DNA of 64,000 nucleotides from Dugong dugon (GCA_030035585.1 CM057466.1:59155233-59219232); one strand, 5' to 3'. Positions 1 to 11,240 are shown, counted from the first letter of the stretch. Translations and numbers: made by a program. Notes: a model not told the origin generated them from the letters alone.

Positions 1-254
1 GTGCTTCTTAGTTCAATCCAGTATACAAGACCAAATGGGCAACACCTGCCCAAAAGCAAAGACAAGAAGGAAGGAAGGGACAGGAAAACTGGACAAATGG
101 GCACAGAGAACCCAGGGTGGAAAGGGGGAGAGTGCTGACACATTGCAGGGATTGCAACCAACGTCACAGAACAATTTTCGTAGAAATTTTTGAATGAGAA
201 ACTAATTTGCTTTGTAAACTTTCACCTAAAACACAATAAAATTTCATAAAAAGA
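1..254 (+). mobile_element. L1 3' UTR fragment, clipped by the window edge
   Basis: The stretch ends in TTCACCTAAAACACAATAAA followed by an A-rich tail, which is the 3' end of the lineage-specific L1 also seen reversed at 7660, 36942, 41411 and 57714 and again forward at 30888. It contains no ORF. The family name is not certain. Confidence 0.75.
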
Positions 255-608
255 ATACAATTATTTGTACTCAAGGATGTAAAAATGATTTACCATCAAA
301 ATCATACATTCAGTTATAATCCCCTTCATTTATTCACTCAATATTTCTCAGATATTGGCTGGTGTACACTCAGGCCAATGTACACAAAGATGAACAGTAG
401 TCACTCTGCTTTCCAGGACTTACCATGTAGACAACTCTTTCTTAAGAAGTATCTGGGCCTTCTGGCAATGCAGATGCCTGGAGCCCACCCCAGTTTTAGT
501 GAATCAGATCATACGTGAGGTCATGTATTTGCATGTCCTCAAAATACCTTTTAAATATAAGGAACGTTACTACTTTCATGAAGAAGTAACGTTCATGAAA
601 TTCATAAA

Positions 609-623
609 TGTGTGTGTGTGTGT
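609..623. repeat. (TG)n microsatellite
   Basis: A short run of TG dinucleotides lies in otherwise unremarkable DNA between the L1 3' end and the LTR. The 255-666 stretch shows nothing else recognisable. Confidence 0.8.
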
Positions 624-671
624 ATACTAAGTTAGGTCTCTGGAAGGTACTAGGTTAGGCCTGAAATACAC

Positions 672-1160
672 TGTCTTCGTCTGGGTTCTCTGAAGGAGCA
701 AAACCAGTGAAGCATATATAGATATATGTAGAAAGAAATTTACTTCAAGGAAATGGTTCATGCAATCGTGAGGAAATGGCTCACGCAATTGTCAGGGCTG
801 GCAAGTCCCAAATCCTTAGGTCAGACAACTGGCTGAAGACCTCTGTTGGCTCATGTGGTTGCAGGAGCTGACGCAAAATCTTTTGGCTCATAATCTACAA
901 ATCAGGCAGCAGGCCAGAGACTTCTGCAGGCTTCCATCCCAAGAACTGGAGGCCAGGCAGCAAGAAGAGTGCAGGGTTGAGAAAGAGAGTGAGTTTTGCC
1001 ACTCACTATCATGGATGCAGGCCACACCCCCAAGGAAACTTCCCTTTCAACTGATTGGCTGCTCATCTCAAATCAGAAAATGGAAGATGATTACATAGCA
1101 TCTTCCAAACCACTGAGAATCAAAGCCTATCCGAGGTGACACATAACATTAACCATCACA
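672..1160 (-). mobile_element. Solo LTR, ERVL-MaLR-like, with 5-bp target duplication
   Basis: The element begins TGTCTTCGTCTGGGTTCTC and ends TTAACCATCACA, so it has TG...CA termini. It is flanked by a perfect TACAC duplication at 667-671 and 1161-1165. The terminal text resembles mammalian MaLR-type LTRs read on the minus strand. No internal retroviral region is present, so it is a solo LTR of about 489 bp. A fragment of the same family lies at 51127-51251. The short reading frame at 853-1098 is LTR sequence, not a gene. Confidence 0.8.
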
Positions 1161-1184
1161 TACACTTAATCACCATAGACAATG

Positions 1185-1400
1185 AGGTCTGTGTTTAAAC
1201 CTCTCTCTAACCCTTACTGGCCACTTGGCTTTGGGAACATTATCAAACTTCTTTATACTTATTTTCTCATCTGTACGCCTGGGATAAAGCTCACCTTACA
1301 GGGTTGCTTTGAGAATTAAACAGAACAACATTTGTAAAGTGTTACCCCACACCAGGTATATGGTGATGGCTGCTAGTCACTCTTTGTAAATTGACCAACA
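1185..1400 (+). repeat. MIR-type ancient SINE remnant
   Basis: The text has the MIR pattern: loss of control of 'cttggctttgggaacat', 'ttctcatctgta', 'agggttgctttgagaattaaa'. It is diverged, with approximate boundaries. Confidence 0.6.
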
Positions 1401-1470
1401 GGCCTCTACTGCTTTATGAGCATTCTTCAAGATGAGCTTTTTTTTTTCCATAATAAACTTTTTTTTTTTT

Positions 1471-1639
1471 GAGCCCTGGTGGTGCAGTGGTTAAGAGCTA
1501 TGGCTGCTACCAAAAGGTTGGCAGTTTGAACCCACCAGCTGCTCCTTGGAAACCCTATGGGGCAGTTCTACTCTGTCTTATAGGGTTGCTGTGAGTCAGA
1601 ACCAACTCGATGGCACCTGAGAACAACAACAACAACAAA
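1471..1639 (+). mobile_element. RTE-tailed tRNA-derived SINE (afrotherian type)
   Basis: The SINE starts GAGCCCTGGTGGTGCAGTGG, with a pol III A-box-like head, and has the body motif ACCCACCAGCTGCTCCTTGG. Its 3' part is GGGGCAGTTCTACTCTGTC through 'gagtcagaaccaactcgatggcac', ending in (AAC)n. The 3' part is shared with the RTE LINE ends elsewhere in the window, which suggests it was copied by RTE enzymes (inference). Confidence 0.85.
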
Positions 1640-1744
1640 CCTTTTCTCTTTTTCTGTCCCAGATACATGAAATCAAAGAAATAAAATCGTGAACTCTCTT
1701 CTCCCCCTGCTCTGTACCTTGTGGTTTTGAATGATTTGAAACAT

Positions 1745-1885
1745 TTTTAACTAACAGCTTTATTGAAATGTGATCTATATACTGTAAAATTCATCACTTA
1801 AAGTATACAATTCAGTGGTTTTTAGTATACTTACAGAATTGTGCAACTATCACTACAATCTAATTTTAGAACATTTTCAAGATGA
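1745..1885 (-). mobile_element. Old L1 (L1M-type) 3' end fragment
   Basis: The text from 'ctaacagctttattgaaatg' through 'cagtggtttttagtatac' is characteristic of the 3' UTR of ancient mammalian L1 copies on the minus strand. Confidence 0.7.
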
Positions 1886-3270
1886 GTTTTAATATCTGTG
1901 TGTGCATGTGTGCGTGTGTGCATGTGAGTGCCCACCTTAGGGAGAGTGAGCATGTTCAATGGAAATTTTAAACACAAATATACAGACTTATTCATTGTAA
2001 CAAGAATTTCCTTCTTTACACACGTTGGGAGACTTTTTAAGATATTATTTTTTCATCTTTATAATTTCTTTTCTGGAATTGTCTTCAAAACTTTATTTGC
2101 ATTATCTTAAATATCTTCAGTTGTGGTAGATCTTTAAAAGACAGATAGAAGATACATATGAAAGTGATAAAAAAAAAAAAAAACATCATTAGCTCAGTTC
2201 AATGGCTAATGTGGGACCTCTAGCTGGTTAAAACTATTTTAGGGGTAAAAAATCAAGGATTGGCTATAAAGTACTGAGAATGTACGTGTTCGCTAACTCT
2301 GGAGTTGTAAAAAATTAAAAGATTAATAGAAAGATCTGTGAATATCAGTTTATAAGGTAAAGTTTGTTATAATAACTTAGGGAAATTGCCTTAAATAAAA
2401 CCAGGAATTAAATGGATTACCACCAACTTTGTATCGAGGTCTACTTTGACACTGACATTTGTACTATGAATTTGTATCTGGCTACATGTCTCATGGGTGG
2501 TGAGGTCCTCTAGGGAAGGAGACTTGTAGCACTTCTGTAAATATCGCTGGCACTTAGCCCTGCTCCTGACATAGTGGGAGAACTCAGTGAGTGTCCCTTG
2601 AAAGATCAGAGGGTGAGGACACTCAGCTCCATGCGACTGTTGTCCATACCTGCACTGATGGAAAACGTTTGCTTCAACTGCTTCCTTAAATGACAGAGTT
2701 CTGGACTGGACGTCTGGATTGCTAACCTAACCCCAGAGCAAAACACAAGTGATTTATGGTGACTTATTATTTTAAATTAGCAATGCTTCTCTCCTTGCAA
2801 AGATAAACAAGAGATAACTGTAAACCTTGTTATACACACAGGACATAGAAGATGCATTTTTAAAAACTTTGCACCAAATATTATTACCCATTTCCTTCTC
2901 CAATTCTTCAGAGAACCAAAAACGTATTAATGGATTGTTACAGCACAAACAATTTAGATTCAAATGAAGAACTCTAAAAGCTAAATAGTTTTACTTTGTA
3001 GTTTTTATACTTTCTGAAGAATATCTGCAATTCTTTAGGCTGCATTAATAATAGCAAACGTGTATTGTTTATATTAGAAATGGTTTAAATTAATCATCTC
3101 CATATGATGCATCTGGTGATTTAATTGCACAGATTTGCTTTTAGCTGGATATTTCAAGATGATAATGTCGACAAGTAAATATGAGCAGAAGGATCCACTA
3201 AATTTAATTAATATTAGAAAGTAATTATATGGATTCAGATAATCCCTTGGTATTACAGGTTATCAACACT
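1886..3270. other. Non-genic stretch, mostly unique
   Basis: This contains a GT-rich microsatellite near 1898-1925, a poly-A run near 2170-2183, and AT-rich DNA from about 2980 to 3260 with several TAAT cores. I see no exon, no splice-flanked ORF and no clear repeat family. The two reading frames here are short and lack codon bias. Confidence 0.5.
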
Positions 3271-3279
3271 CATCTCAGT

Positions 3280-3775
3280 TTGTCATCCTGTGGTGGCTTG
3301 TATGTTGCTATGACGCTGGAAGCTCTGCTACCAGTATTTCAAACACCAGCAGGGTCACCCATGGTAGACAAGTTTTAGAGGAGCTTCCAGACAAAGAGTC
3401 GGAAGAAAGGCCGGTGATCTACTTCTGAAAATTAGCCAACGAAAATCTTATGGATCACAATAGAATATTGCATGACTCACCTGCTTTGGACACATTATCC
3501 AGAGGGGTCAATCGCTGGAGGAGGACATCACGTTTGGTGAAGTTGAGGGCCAGTGAGGGCATGGGGGACCCTAAGTGAGATGGACTGGCATAATAGCCAC
3601 AACAATAGACTCAAACATGCTGGTGATTATGAGGATGGTGCTGGACCGGGCAACATTTTGTTCTGTTGTACAGTCGGCCCTCCGTATCTGCGGATTCTGC
3701 ATTCACGGATTCAACCAACCTCAGATCAAAAATACTGTACATAAGCCAGAGTCAACTCGACAGCAGCTAACAACA
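3280..3775 (+). mobile_element. RTE LINE 3' end joined to RTE-derived SINE-like body
   Basis: The first part (about 3285-3430) has the motifs 'gtggcttgtatgttgctatg', 'agcttccagac' and 'gaagaaaggccggtgatcta' found in the tRNA-Gly SINEs and at 55755. The second part (about 3470-3775) follows the RTE 3' coding end and tail: a piece like 'gtttggtgaagttgagggccagtg' and the final 'gagtcaactcgacagcagctaacaac'. It is interrupted by a small DNA transposon at 3671-3737. Reading frames here are retroelement shadows. Confidence 0.7.
3671..3737. mobile_element. 67-bp Tigger/Tc1-mariner-like mini-element
   Basis: The insert starts CAGTCGGCCCTCCG and ends AATACTG, so it has CAGT/ACTG termini. It is flanked by TA at 3669-3670 and 3738-3739, and it splits the RTE tail at 'ttctgttgta|cataagc'. 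TA target sites and these terminal bases fit pogo/Tigger-type MITEs. The exact family is not certain. Confidence 0.65.
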
Positions 3776-3809
3776 GCAATTACAGCTTGCAAAACACTTT
3801 CACATGCCC

Positions 3810-3985
3810 ACTATTTCATTTACTCGCCTTGAAGGTACTGATTACATTGTAAATGAGGAAACAGAGGCTGAAAAAGGTTAATTAAGCAAATTGCCCCAAG
3901 TCACGTATCTGGTACGTTGCAGGTCCAGAATCAAAATCCATGATTTCTACTCCTCTTGAATTGCCAACCCACCCTCTTGGCACCT
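3810..3985 (+). repeat. MIR-type SINE remnant
   Basis: The MIR core is visible as 'aaatgaggaaacagaggctgaaaaaggttaa', then 'ttgccccaagtcacgt'. It is diverged and the ends are approximate. Confidence 0.65.
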
Positions 3986-4908
3986 CACACTCATCATACA
4001 ATGTAGGAACAGGCATTGAGTGCCTACTACGTGCCCTGCACTGTCCCTAGGGAATCTGCCTGCCCTTTAAGATTTGGAAGCAAGTCCACTCCGAGAAGCA
4101 GGTGCCAGTGCTGCCACTGCTTACACCCAAAATAGGTGTCCATATGTGGTTAGGTGAGCGGAAAGGCATCTCGTCCTTCCTCCTGCGGTCAGGGAAGAAG
4201 CACAGCGATTACAGAGGAGGAACTGGCATGGTGCCAATACTTGTCAGTTGTTGTGGGGAAAGATTAATAATACCTTAGCATAATAAGGCCAGGATTGTTT
4301 GTAATAAATAAGGGAAAGCTACATGAATAGAAGGGAAATAAATTTCTTGTTTAGATAAAAATGGGGATTCAAGATAGAAATTAATCATAGTAGCAAGTAT
4401 GTTTGATTTGAGATACTCCAGGAGAAAACCTGCCATAGCACTGAATGGAAACCCCTGAACGATTTAATACCTCTCACCTCCCCCAAAGCCATGGGGCCAG
4501 AGCTCACCTGCTTCCCTTGCCAGGGACTCAGCAGACCTAGACCCTGAAAGCAGAGACAACCTCTCCCTCTACAGAGCAACAGTCACTGGACAGAGAAGAG
4601 AAGTCATGGACATTTAACAAAGTCTGCAAACATCTGTAAGTCATGAGGAGGGATCAAGGGAGATGGAGACTTGGCTCTTTCTGTGTGGAGGAGGGACGGA
4701 TAGTAGATCCCAGAGAACAGTGAATATTGTGAGAACAATGGAGACAGTCTAGAGGGGTGCAGGCATACAGGAAGAAAGGCATCCTTATGACAGAGAAAGA
4801 ATGAGACGTTCTGAAGACCAAGAGAGAACCCACATAAGACTCACCCCTCTTGAAGGCTTAGGAAGGAAGCCTCACTGCTTGAGCTGCCCATGGGAGGAAA
4901 ACAGCTAG
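3986..4908. other. Non-genic stretch
   Basis: I see no gene, no young repeat and no regulatory cluster here. A phrase near 4016 resembles an L2 end, but it is too short to call. Confidence 0.4.
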
Positions 4909-4913
4909 ATGAG

Positions 4914-5672
4914 TGTTATGGATTGAATTGTGTCCCCCCAGAAGTTATGCTGAAGTCCTAACCCCTGTACCTGTAAATATGACCCATTTCAAACCAGGAG
5001 TTTTCTTTTGTTATGTTAATGAGATCATACCAAAGTAGCATGGGGGCAGTGGTGGTTCATAGTAGAATTCTCGCCTTCCATGCAGGAGTCTCAGGTTCGA
5101 TTCCCAGCCAAAGTACCTCATGTGCTGTCACCACCCATCTGTCAGTGGAGGCTTGTGTGTTGCTATGATGCTGGAAGCATCAGATTTCAGTGGTGCATCC
5201 AGACTACTACAAACTAGGAAGAAAGACGTGGTGATCTACTTCTAAAAATCACCCAGTGAAAACTCTGTGGATCACAGAGGTCTGATCCACAATCAATCAT
5301 GGGGATGGTGCAGGACCAGACAGCATTTTCTTCAATTGTGTATGGGGTCGCCATGAGTCGGAGTGACTTGTTGACAGCTAACAACAACAACTGGAATAGA
5401 AAGGGTCCTGAACCTAATCCCTTGTTAGTGGCGTCTTACAAAAAGAACAGAATAGAAACAGTGACACACACGCAGGAGAAGACAGATAAGATCCCTGGAT
5501 AAGCCAAGGAATGCTAAGGAATGCCTGGGGCTACCGACAAGGAAGGATCCTTCTCTAGGGCTAACGCACCCTGATTTGGACTTTTAGCCTTCAAAACTGT
5601 AAGACAAATTATCGTTCTTTAAAGCCACCCATTTGTGGTATTTTTGCTACGGCAGCACTAGGTTATTAAGAA
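4914..5672 (+). mobile_element. MLT1-type (ERVL-MaLR) solo LTR with nested SINE
   Basis: The LTR starts TGTTATGGATTGAATTGTGT and proceeds 'gaagtcctaacccctgtacc', and ends 'acggcagcactaggttattaagaa'. Both are diagnostic of MLT1-like LTRs. ATGAG flanks it at 4909-4913 and 5673-5677. The LTR text is interrupted after 'gttaatgagatcatacc' and resumes at about 5398 'agggtcctgaacctaatccc', with a tRNA-Gly-type SINE between. Confidence 0.8.
5040..5397 (+). mobile_element. tRNA-Gly-headed, RTE-tailed SINE
   Basis: The head reads 'gcagtggtggttcatagtag', 'aattctcgccttccatgcag' and 'ggttcgattcccagcc', which closely parallels tRNA-Gly(GCC) including A and B box positions; the anticodon position reads TCC. 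The body includes 'acccatctgtcagtggaggc' and 'gaaagacgtggtgatctact'. It ends in the RTE tail 'gcatgagtcggagtgact'-like text and AACAACAAC. It sits inside the MLT1-type LTR, so it is younger. Other copies lie at 20930, 28236 (minus) and 35368. Confidence 0.75.
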
Positions 5673-5779
5673 ATGAGGCCTTGATGCCTCTTCCTCCCTC
5701 CCCAGTCTTGCCCTGAATCTATACAGCACTGGAACAATTATTGAAACTCTAGTAAACACCTGCCTAAACACTAATTGGG

Positions 5780-5942
5780 GCCCTGGTGGCACAGTGGTTA
5801 ACCATTTGACTGTTAACCAAAAGGTCAGCAGTTTGCATCCACCAGCTGCCCCTTGGAAATCCTATGGGGCAGTTCTACTGTGTCCTATAGGGTCGCTATG
5901 AGTTGGAATCCACTCTACGGCAACGGGTTTTGGTTTTGGGGT
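5780..5942 (+). mobile_element. RTE-tailed SINE with 14-bp target duplication
   Basis: It starts GCCCTGGTGGCACAGTGG and ends in 'caacgggttttggttttggg'. Flanks AAACACTAATTGGG (5766-5779) and AAACGCTAACTGGG (5943-5956) match at 12 of 14 positions and mark the insertion. Confidence 0.85.
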
Positions 5943-5956
5943 AAACGCTAACTGGG

Positions 5957-6440
5957 ATCCAGTGGGTGTTGGTTCATTTTGGGGAAAGGCAGATGAGGAA
6001 TTGTCTAACCAGATGGGAAATGGTTTCCTCCTTCATGGTTACCACTGTGTTCTATAGGGCAGCAGTGAGTACCCTCCCAGGGTCAACCACCCAGAGAAGC
6101 AGCCAGGTGGATCCCAGGGGCCCACCACAGGCTCTCCTCCTTAGAGGCAAGCTAGTGGCCCATGTGTGGGCAGAAAAGAAAAGACCCTGCTGTGTGCTTT
6201 TTACATATAAATCCTCGACCGTATTTGCCTTCTAATTAAAAGCAGTTAACTAAATCTTATCTCACCTTCAACAGAGTAAAAGGGCAGAATTCTCTTAGTA
6301 AATCTAGAACAGTATGAGGAACAACCTGGAAACTGAGTGACATTAGTTTCCCTGCCGTCTTCCTTCTTAGAATTCTAGACATTTTGTGAATCTGTATTTA
6401 TTTCAATGGATAGATAGTGCAGATTTAGAAAAAGATACAT
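5957..6440. other. Non-genic stretch
   Basis: No recognisable gene or repeat is visible. The 89-codon frame at 5966-6235 has no domain I recognise and no splice context. Confidence 0.4.
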
Positions 6441-7030
6441 CGTTGTTGTTGTTGTTAGATGCTGTTGAGTTGGCTCTGACTCATAGCAATCAACAGCACA
6501 AAACAATGCCTGGTCCTGTGCCATCCTCACAATCGCTGCTATGCTTGAGCCTATCCTTGCAGTCACTGTATCAATCCATCTCCTTGAGGGTCTTCCTCTT
6601 TTTTGCCGACCCTCTACTTTACTAAGGATGAAGTCCTTCTTCAGGGGCTGGTCCCTTCTGACAACATGTCCAAAAGTGAGACGAAGTCTCGCCATCTTGC
6701 TTCTAAGAAGCATTCTGGCTGTACTTCTTTCAAGACGGATTTGTTTGTTCTTCTGGCAGTCCATGGTATATTCAATATTCTTCGCCAACACCATAATTCA
6801 AAGTCATCAATTCTTCTTTGGTCTTCCTTGTTCATTGTCCAGCTTTCGCATGCATATGAGACAATTGAAAAGGCACACCTTAGTCCTCAAAGTGACATCT
6901 TTGCTTTTTGACACTTTAAAGAGGTCTTTTAGCAGTAGATTTACCTAATGCAATACATCATTTGATTTTTTGACTGCCGCTTTCATGGGCATTGATTATG
7001 GATCCTAGTAAAATGAAATCCTTGAGTCTA
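6441..7030 (-). pseudogene. RTE LINE 3' part: C-terminal ORF remnant and 3' UTR
   Basis: On the minus strand, broken frames give peptides such as 'NKEDQRRIDDFELWCWRRIL' and 'ARRTNKSVLKEVQPECFLEA', followed by a 'GHVVRRDQPLKKDFILSKVE'-type end. This is the conserved C-terminal segment downstream of the reverse transcriptase in RTE/BovB-type LINEs. The tail is at the low-coordinate end, 'gttgttgttgttagatgctg' reversed. The copy lacks endonuclease and reverse transcriptase, so it is a 5'-truncated dead copy. Overlapping frames on the + strand (6386-6948) are shadows. Confidence 0.85.
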
Positions 7031-7655
7031 GGAGCCATTTGGGGACCAGGAGAAGAGGACCTACCTGTCTAAGAACAGAGCCACAAAGCACCCAGGTGGC
7101 ACAGGTAAGAAGTAGAGGGGAGAACTTGGACCTGGTCACAGTGTTGAAGTCCTTCATACAGCTTAATTTGGGGGATCCTCCTACATGAGTCAATAAATTT
7201 CCTTTTCTGAGCCAGATTGGGTCAGGTTTTTCTGTTACTAAGACATCTTAACTGATAAACTACTGTGTAAACGGTAATACACATGTCTAAACTCTTCACT
7301 GATCATTTGGAAGTGGAGTTTCATTTTCATAATGAAACACATGAAAAACCGCAAAATACTGACAGTACTTACAAAGGATGTGTGGAAAGGAAATAGGTTC
7401 TTTCCTCCAGTTGAGAGCTTGAGAGTTTCTCTCCTCTCCCCTCCCCACAATTCTTCTTACTGTCTTCTCCTCCCCTTTTCCCCCTCCTTCCTGCCAATTT
7501 GGCACATATCTAATGAATATTAACATGGTAGAGTCATCCCTCTATCCATACTGCTCCTCCTCCGCTTATTACAGAGTGCTGGGCAGTTGCAAAGGACCTT
7601 GCCCACTTGTTCAACAGTTAAATTTCACTAAGTCTGAATAACTGACTCCGCTCTT
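7031..7655. other. Non-genic stretch
   Basis: The region includes a pyrimidine-rich patch near 7440-7500. I see no gene and no clear repeat family. Confidence 0.4.
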
Positions 7656-7659
7656 TTTT

Positions 7660-8125
7660 ACATTTTTTATTTTTTTGTTGTTGTATTTTAAGTGAAAGTT
7701 TACAATTCAAGTTAGTCTCTCACATAAAAATTTACGCATACTTTGTTATGTGACCCTAATTGTTCTCCCTATACTGTGACAGCATGTTCCTCCTTTCCAC
7801 CCCTGATTTCCAGTGTCCATTCAACCAGCTCCTGACCCTCTCTGCCTTCTCATCTAGCATCTAGACAGGAGCTGCCCATCTAGTCTCAGGTATCTACTTG
7901 AGCTAAGAAGCACACTCTTCAAGAGTATCATTTTATGTCCCATAGTCCACTCTAATCTTGTCTGAAGAGTTGGTCTTGGGAATGGTTTCAGTTCTGGGTT
8001 GGCAGAGAGTCCAGAGGCCATGCTTTCTGGGGTTCCTCCAGTCTCAGTCAGACCATTAAGTCTGGTCTTCTACTAGAATGTGAGTTCTGCACCCCGCTTT
8101 TCTCTCTAAGTTCTTGAGACAACAT
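7660..8125 (-). mobile_element. L1 3' UTR fragment
   Basis: It starts with the reversed A-tail and 'taagtgaaagtttacaattc', then 'ctcctttccacccctgattt' and 'ggttcctccagtctcagtca'. These phrases recur at 36942, 41411 and 57714, defining one L1 family. It is 5' truncated. Confidence 0.85.
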
Positions 8126-9769
8126 GCTACACAAAAATTCCTTTGACTTTGCTCAAGCCCCCCCCCCCCCTCTCCTCAGCTGCAAAGCCTCAAGTACCAC
8201 TTGTTAAGAATGCCTATAGTGCCATCAATTACTTGAAGTACTTTTCTTTCTTTCTCTACAGTACTAGGGAAATAGCAAACTGTGCTTGGCTGTCTTCTCC
8301 AGTTGGGGGAGAGCAGGCTATCCCTTAAGTTTAGTATTGCTCTCTTGACTTCTTGTCCTTGCTGACTAGATTGTTTCAAGGGTTTAGGGATAGATGTTTC
8401 CACAGGTCCAGAATTCAGGCAGCCTATTTGTGCTGGGCATGCTGTCAGGACAGCAGCTCTGACGGCAATGCATGGCCAGGGGCCCTTTCCCAGGGATCAA
8501 CCCCATGAAAGCTGCATGTAAGCAGTAAAGCCCCCTAAGATCTGCTTGAGAGAGTCCTGCCTATCAAAACACACATATGCACATGCAAACGAATTTATTA
8601 ATGAACATACGGACACCTCTGTCACATGGAATCTGGCACACAGGACTGTAGGTTTTGAAACCTATAACCCTAAATACCAAGTCTCATGATTAACATTATT
8701 CAGGCCCCAGGGAAACACTGCTTCTCATCTCTTCTCTATGTCCTGAAACAAAAGGTTACAGCATCTAATGCCACGAAGGACTGTGACACTGCTTATCTCT
8801 GAGGCTAACACTCTTTTGACGTTCAGAGTGCTTACATGGAAATATCGGTCAACTTGACACATCCTTCATTGCACATAGCATGAATGTAAGGATTCTTGCA
8901 TTACAAAGTGCAGTTTACCAAGAGTGTGAATCATCCATTTTGTTGCTTCTTTTGGCTCCAGTTGGTGGTTCCAGATGTATTCAAGAACTAGTATAGTATT
9001 TGCAACAGTTACGCATGGCAACGAAGGAATGTTTTGCAATATAAACAATTCATATTACTCTTAAATTTTTGTGTATTCATGTTGGAAATACTGTATGGGT
9101 TTAGATGTTATTGTTAGGGATGGCAAAAATCACAAAATAAGTAATAGCAATTTATATGATGAAAGTAAATTATTTTGTAATACTTTTGTAATAATTGATC
9201 ATACTGATTCCGTTACAATTTTGAACATGATATTTAAAACTCATGATTTATTTCTAAATCTGAGTTTTCACTTTAAAAATTTTTTAAACAATTTCAGTTG
9301 TAAATGCTTCATCAGAATAAAATGTCTCTGAATTAAAATTAATAAATTACACTCGAAGAACTTTATGACTCAAGTAAGGTGGTCTAATTCGACATTAAGA
9401 GCACAATGGTGATTGTGTCAATGTATTTAATGATTTTGTTAAAATAAAGGTCATAAAAATGAATTTTATGGAAAAACGTAAGATGATTTATGAGGGTTTG
9501 TCTTTCTAATATTACTCATACAGATACCACTAGCCCATTATCAGAACATTCATATATGCAATAATGATTAAATTCAGTTGTCTTTGATATTTTGCTGACA
9601 TTAGGTCATATACAACATATACACAGTTTTCTGTTTTATAGGCATGTAGGTATGATTGTCAGGGTGAGAACAGAACACACTTTAACAGTTAGTTGAATTT
9701 ACAACTTTTAAATATTTAAATATCCAGTAGCTAGGCCTCCATTTGTCCTCTTGCCCTAGGTCGCAAATG
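8126..9769. other. AT-rich unique DNA upstream of the CpG island
   Basis: A 12-C run lies near 8159-8170. The stretch from about 8820 to 9720 is strongly AT-rich and I recognise no repeat family in it. It sits directly upstream of the promoter, so it is a candidate for distal regulatory sequence (inference only). The 86-codon frame at 9071-9331 shows no domain. Confidence 0.4.
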
Positions 9770-9870
9770 TTAGGGGCAGGCCGGGAGTGGGTGGGTACCC
9801 CGATTCTGGGGCTGTCTCCTCCAGTACCCCAGCGCTGGACACCGGCCACGCTCCAGCAGGTGCTCAGACG

Positions 9871-9904
9871 CCCCGCCCCCGCCGTCCACTGCCTCGGGGA
9901 TTGG
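9871..9904. promoter_or_regulatory. GC box and inverted CCAAT box
   Basis: CCCCGCCCCC (9871-9880) is a strong Sp1/KLF-type site. ATTGG followed by CT (9900-9904) is an NF-Y-type inverted CCAAT box. The 20-bp spacing between them is common in CpG-island promoters. Function is inferred from motif and position; they lie about 670 bp upstream of the ATG. Confidence 0.5.
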
Positions 9905-10381
9905 CTGCCTCAGCCCTAGTGGGCGGCCCCAGGGCAGGGATGAGGTTGGGGGTCACCCGCGCCGGTTGCGCGGGGTTTTAGGCACTAGTGGCAGAAGGGC
10001 GGCGGGCCGGGAGCGGCCGGCCGGTCCCCAGCTCCAGGCTCTCGCTGCGGCCCAAGCGGAGTTTCCCGTCTCTTTTTCAAACCCTTTTTCCCTCCCTCCC
10101 CGCCCCACCTCTCGGGAGGCTGACTCGGCCCTTTAGGGTAGACCGAGGCACGGGCCTCCGGGGCCTCCTCTGTGTCCGTCCAGCCACGGCGCGCCGGTCC
10201 CGGGCGCCCGGGCCAGGGCCGCGGTGTGGAGACCCGGGCGAGGGGCTGCAGGAAGCGGGGGCGGCGGCCCCTCGGGGACCGGCTCGGCAGGGTAAAAGAC
10301 ACCCGGAAACGGATTTCGTTTCAGTGCAAGCGCGAGTCGGGTGTCAGAGAATGAGCCGGCGGGCGGGCGGCTGCTGAGTAA

Positions 10382-10734
<353 letters not shown>

Positions 10735-11240
10735 GACGCGCCCCTGCGCCCCCGCCCCAGCCGCGCACACCGCGTGGCCTGCTCGTGCGCTTCAACCTGC
10801 GTCCGGCGCCTAGAAGCCCCCTCCCCTCCCTTCGGTCATTCACTAATTTCAGGTCCGGGCCACGGTACCCACGTCGCTTCTCCGGCCTGATCTGGCAGCC
10901 GGAGCTTCTGCGCCCTGGCCACATCGCCCCTTTCCACTCGCACCCCCGCTCAGCTGTCTTCCCCTCCCGGCTACCCGATGCGCGCCCTCCCGCGCTCTCG
11001 CAGTCTCCCTCACTTTCTCCCAGGCCTCGCCCTCTCACCTCGCCCAGTGTTTGTCTGGTTTTTTTTTTTTTTTTTTCGCTCGCCCTCCCGCCGCCGGCTG
11101 TCCGGGAGTCAGTTTGTCTTGGAGCGGATGCGATTTGCGGGCGCAACCAGCCTCGGACTTGCTGTGTTGAGACTCCGGCTCGGGAGGAGGGCTTTTCCAC
11201 GTTTGACTGGGCGGCCTTTGTGACTGCTGGGGGCACACAC

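Noticed and set aside
5040-5110. Possible functional tRNA-Gly gene
   Set aside because: The acceptor and D-arm pairing is broken and the sequence continues into a SINE body with an RTE tail.
8155-8172. C-run as a regulatory motif
   Set aside because: Simple homopolymer; another C-run lies in an L1 3' UTR near 59166 without regulatory context.
9787-10377. Plus-strand frames upstream of the TTC39C start as possible extra coding exons
   Set aside because: No domain, and the known TTC39C start fits the ATG at 10571.
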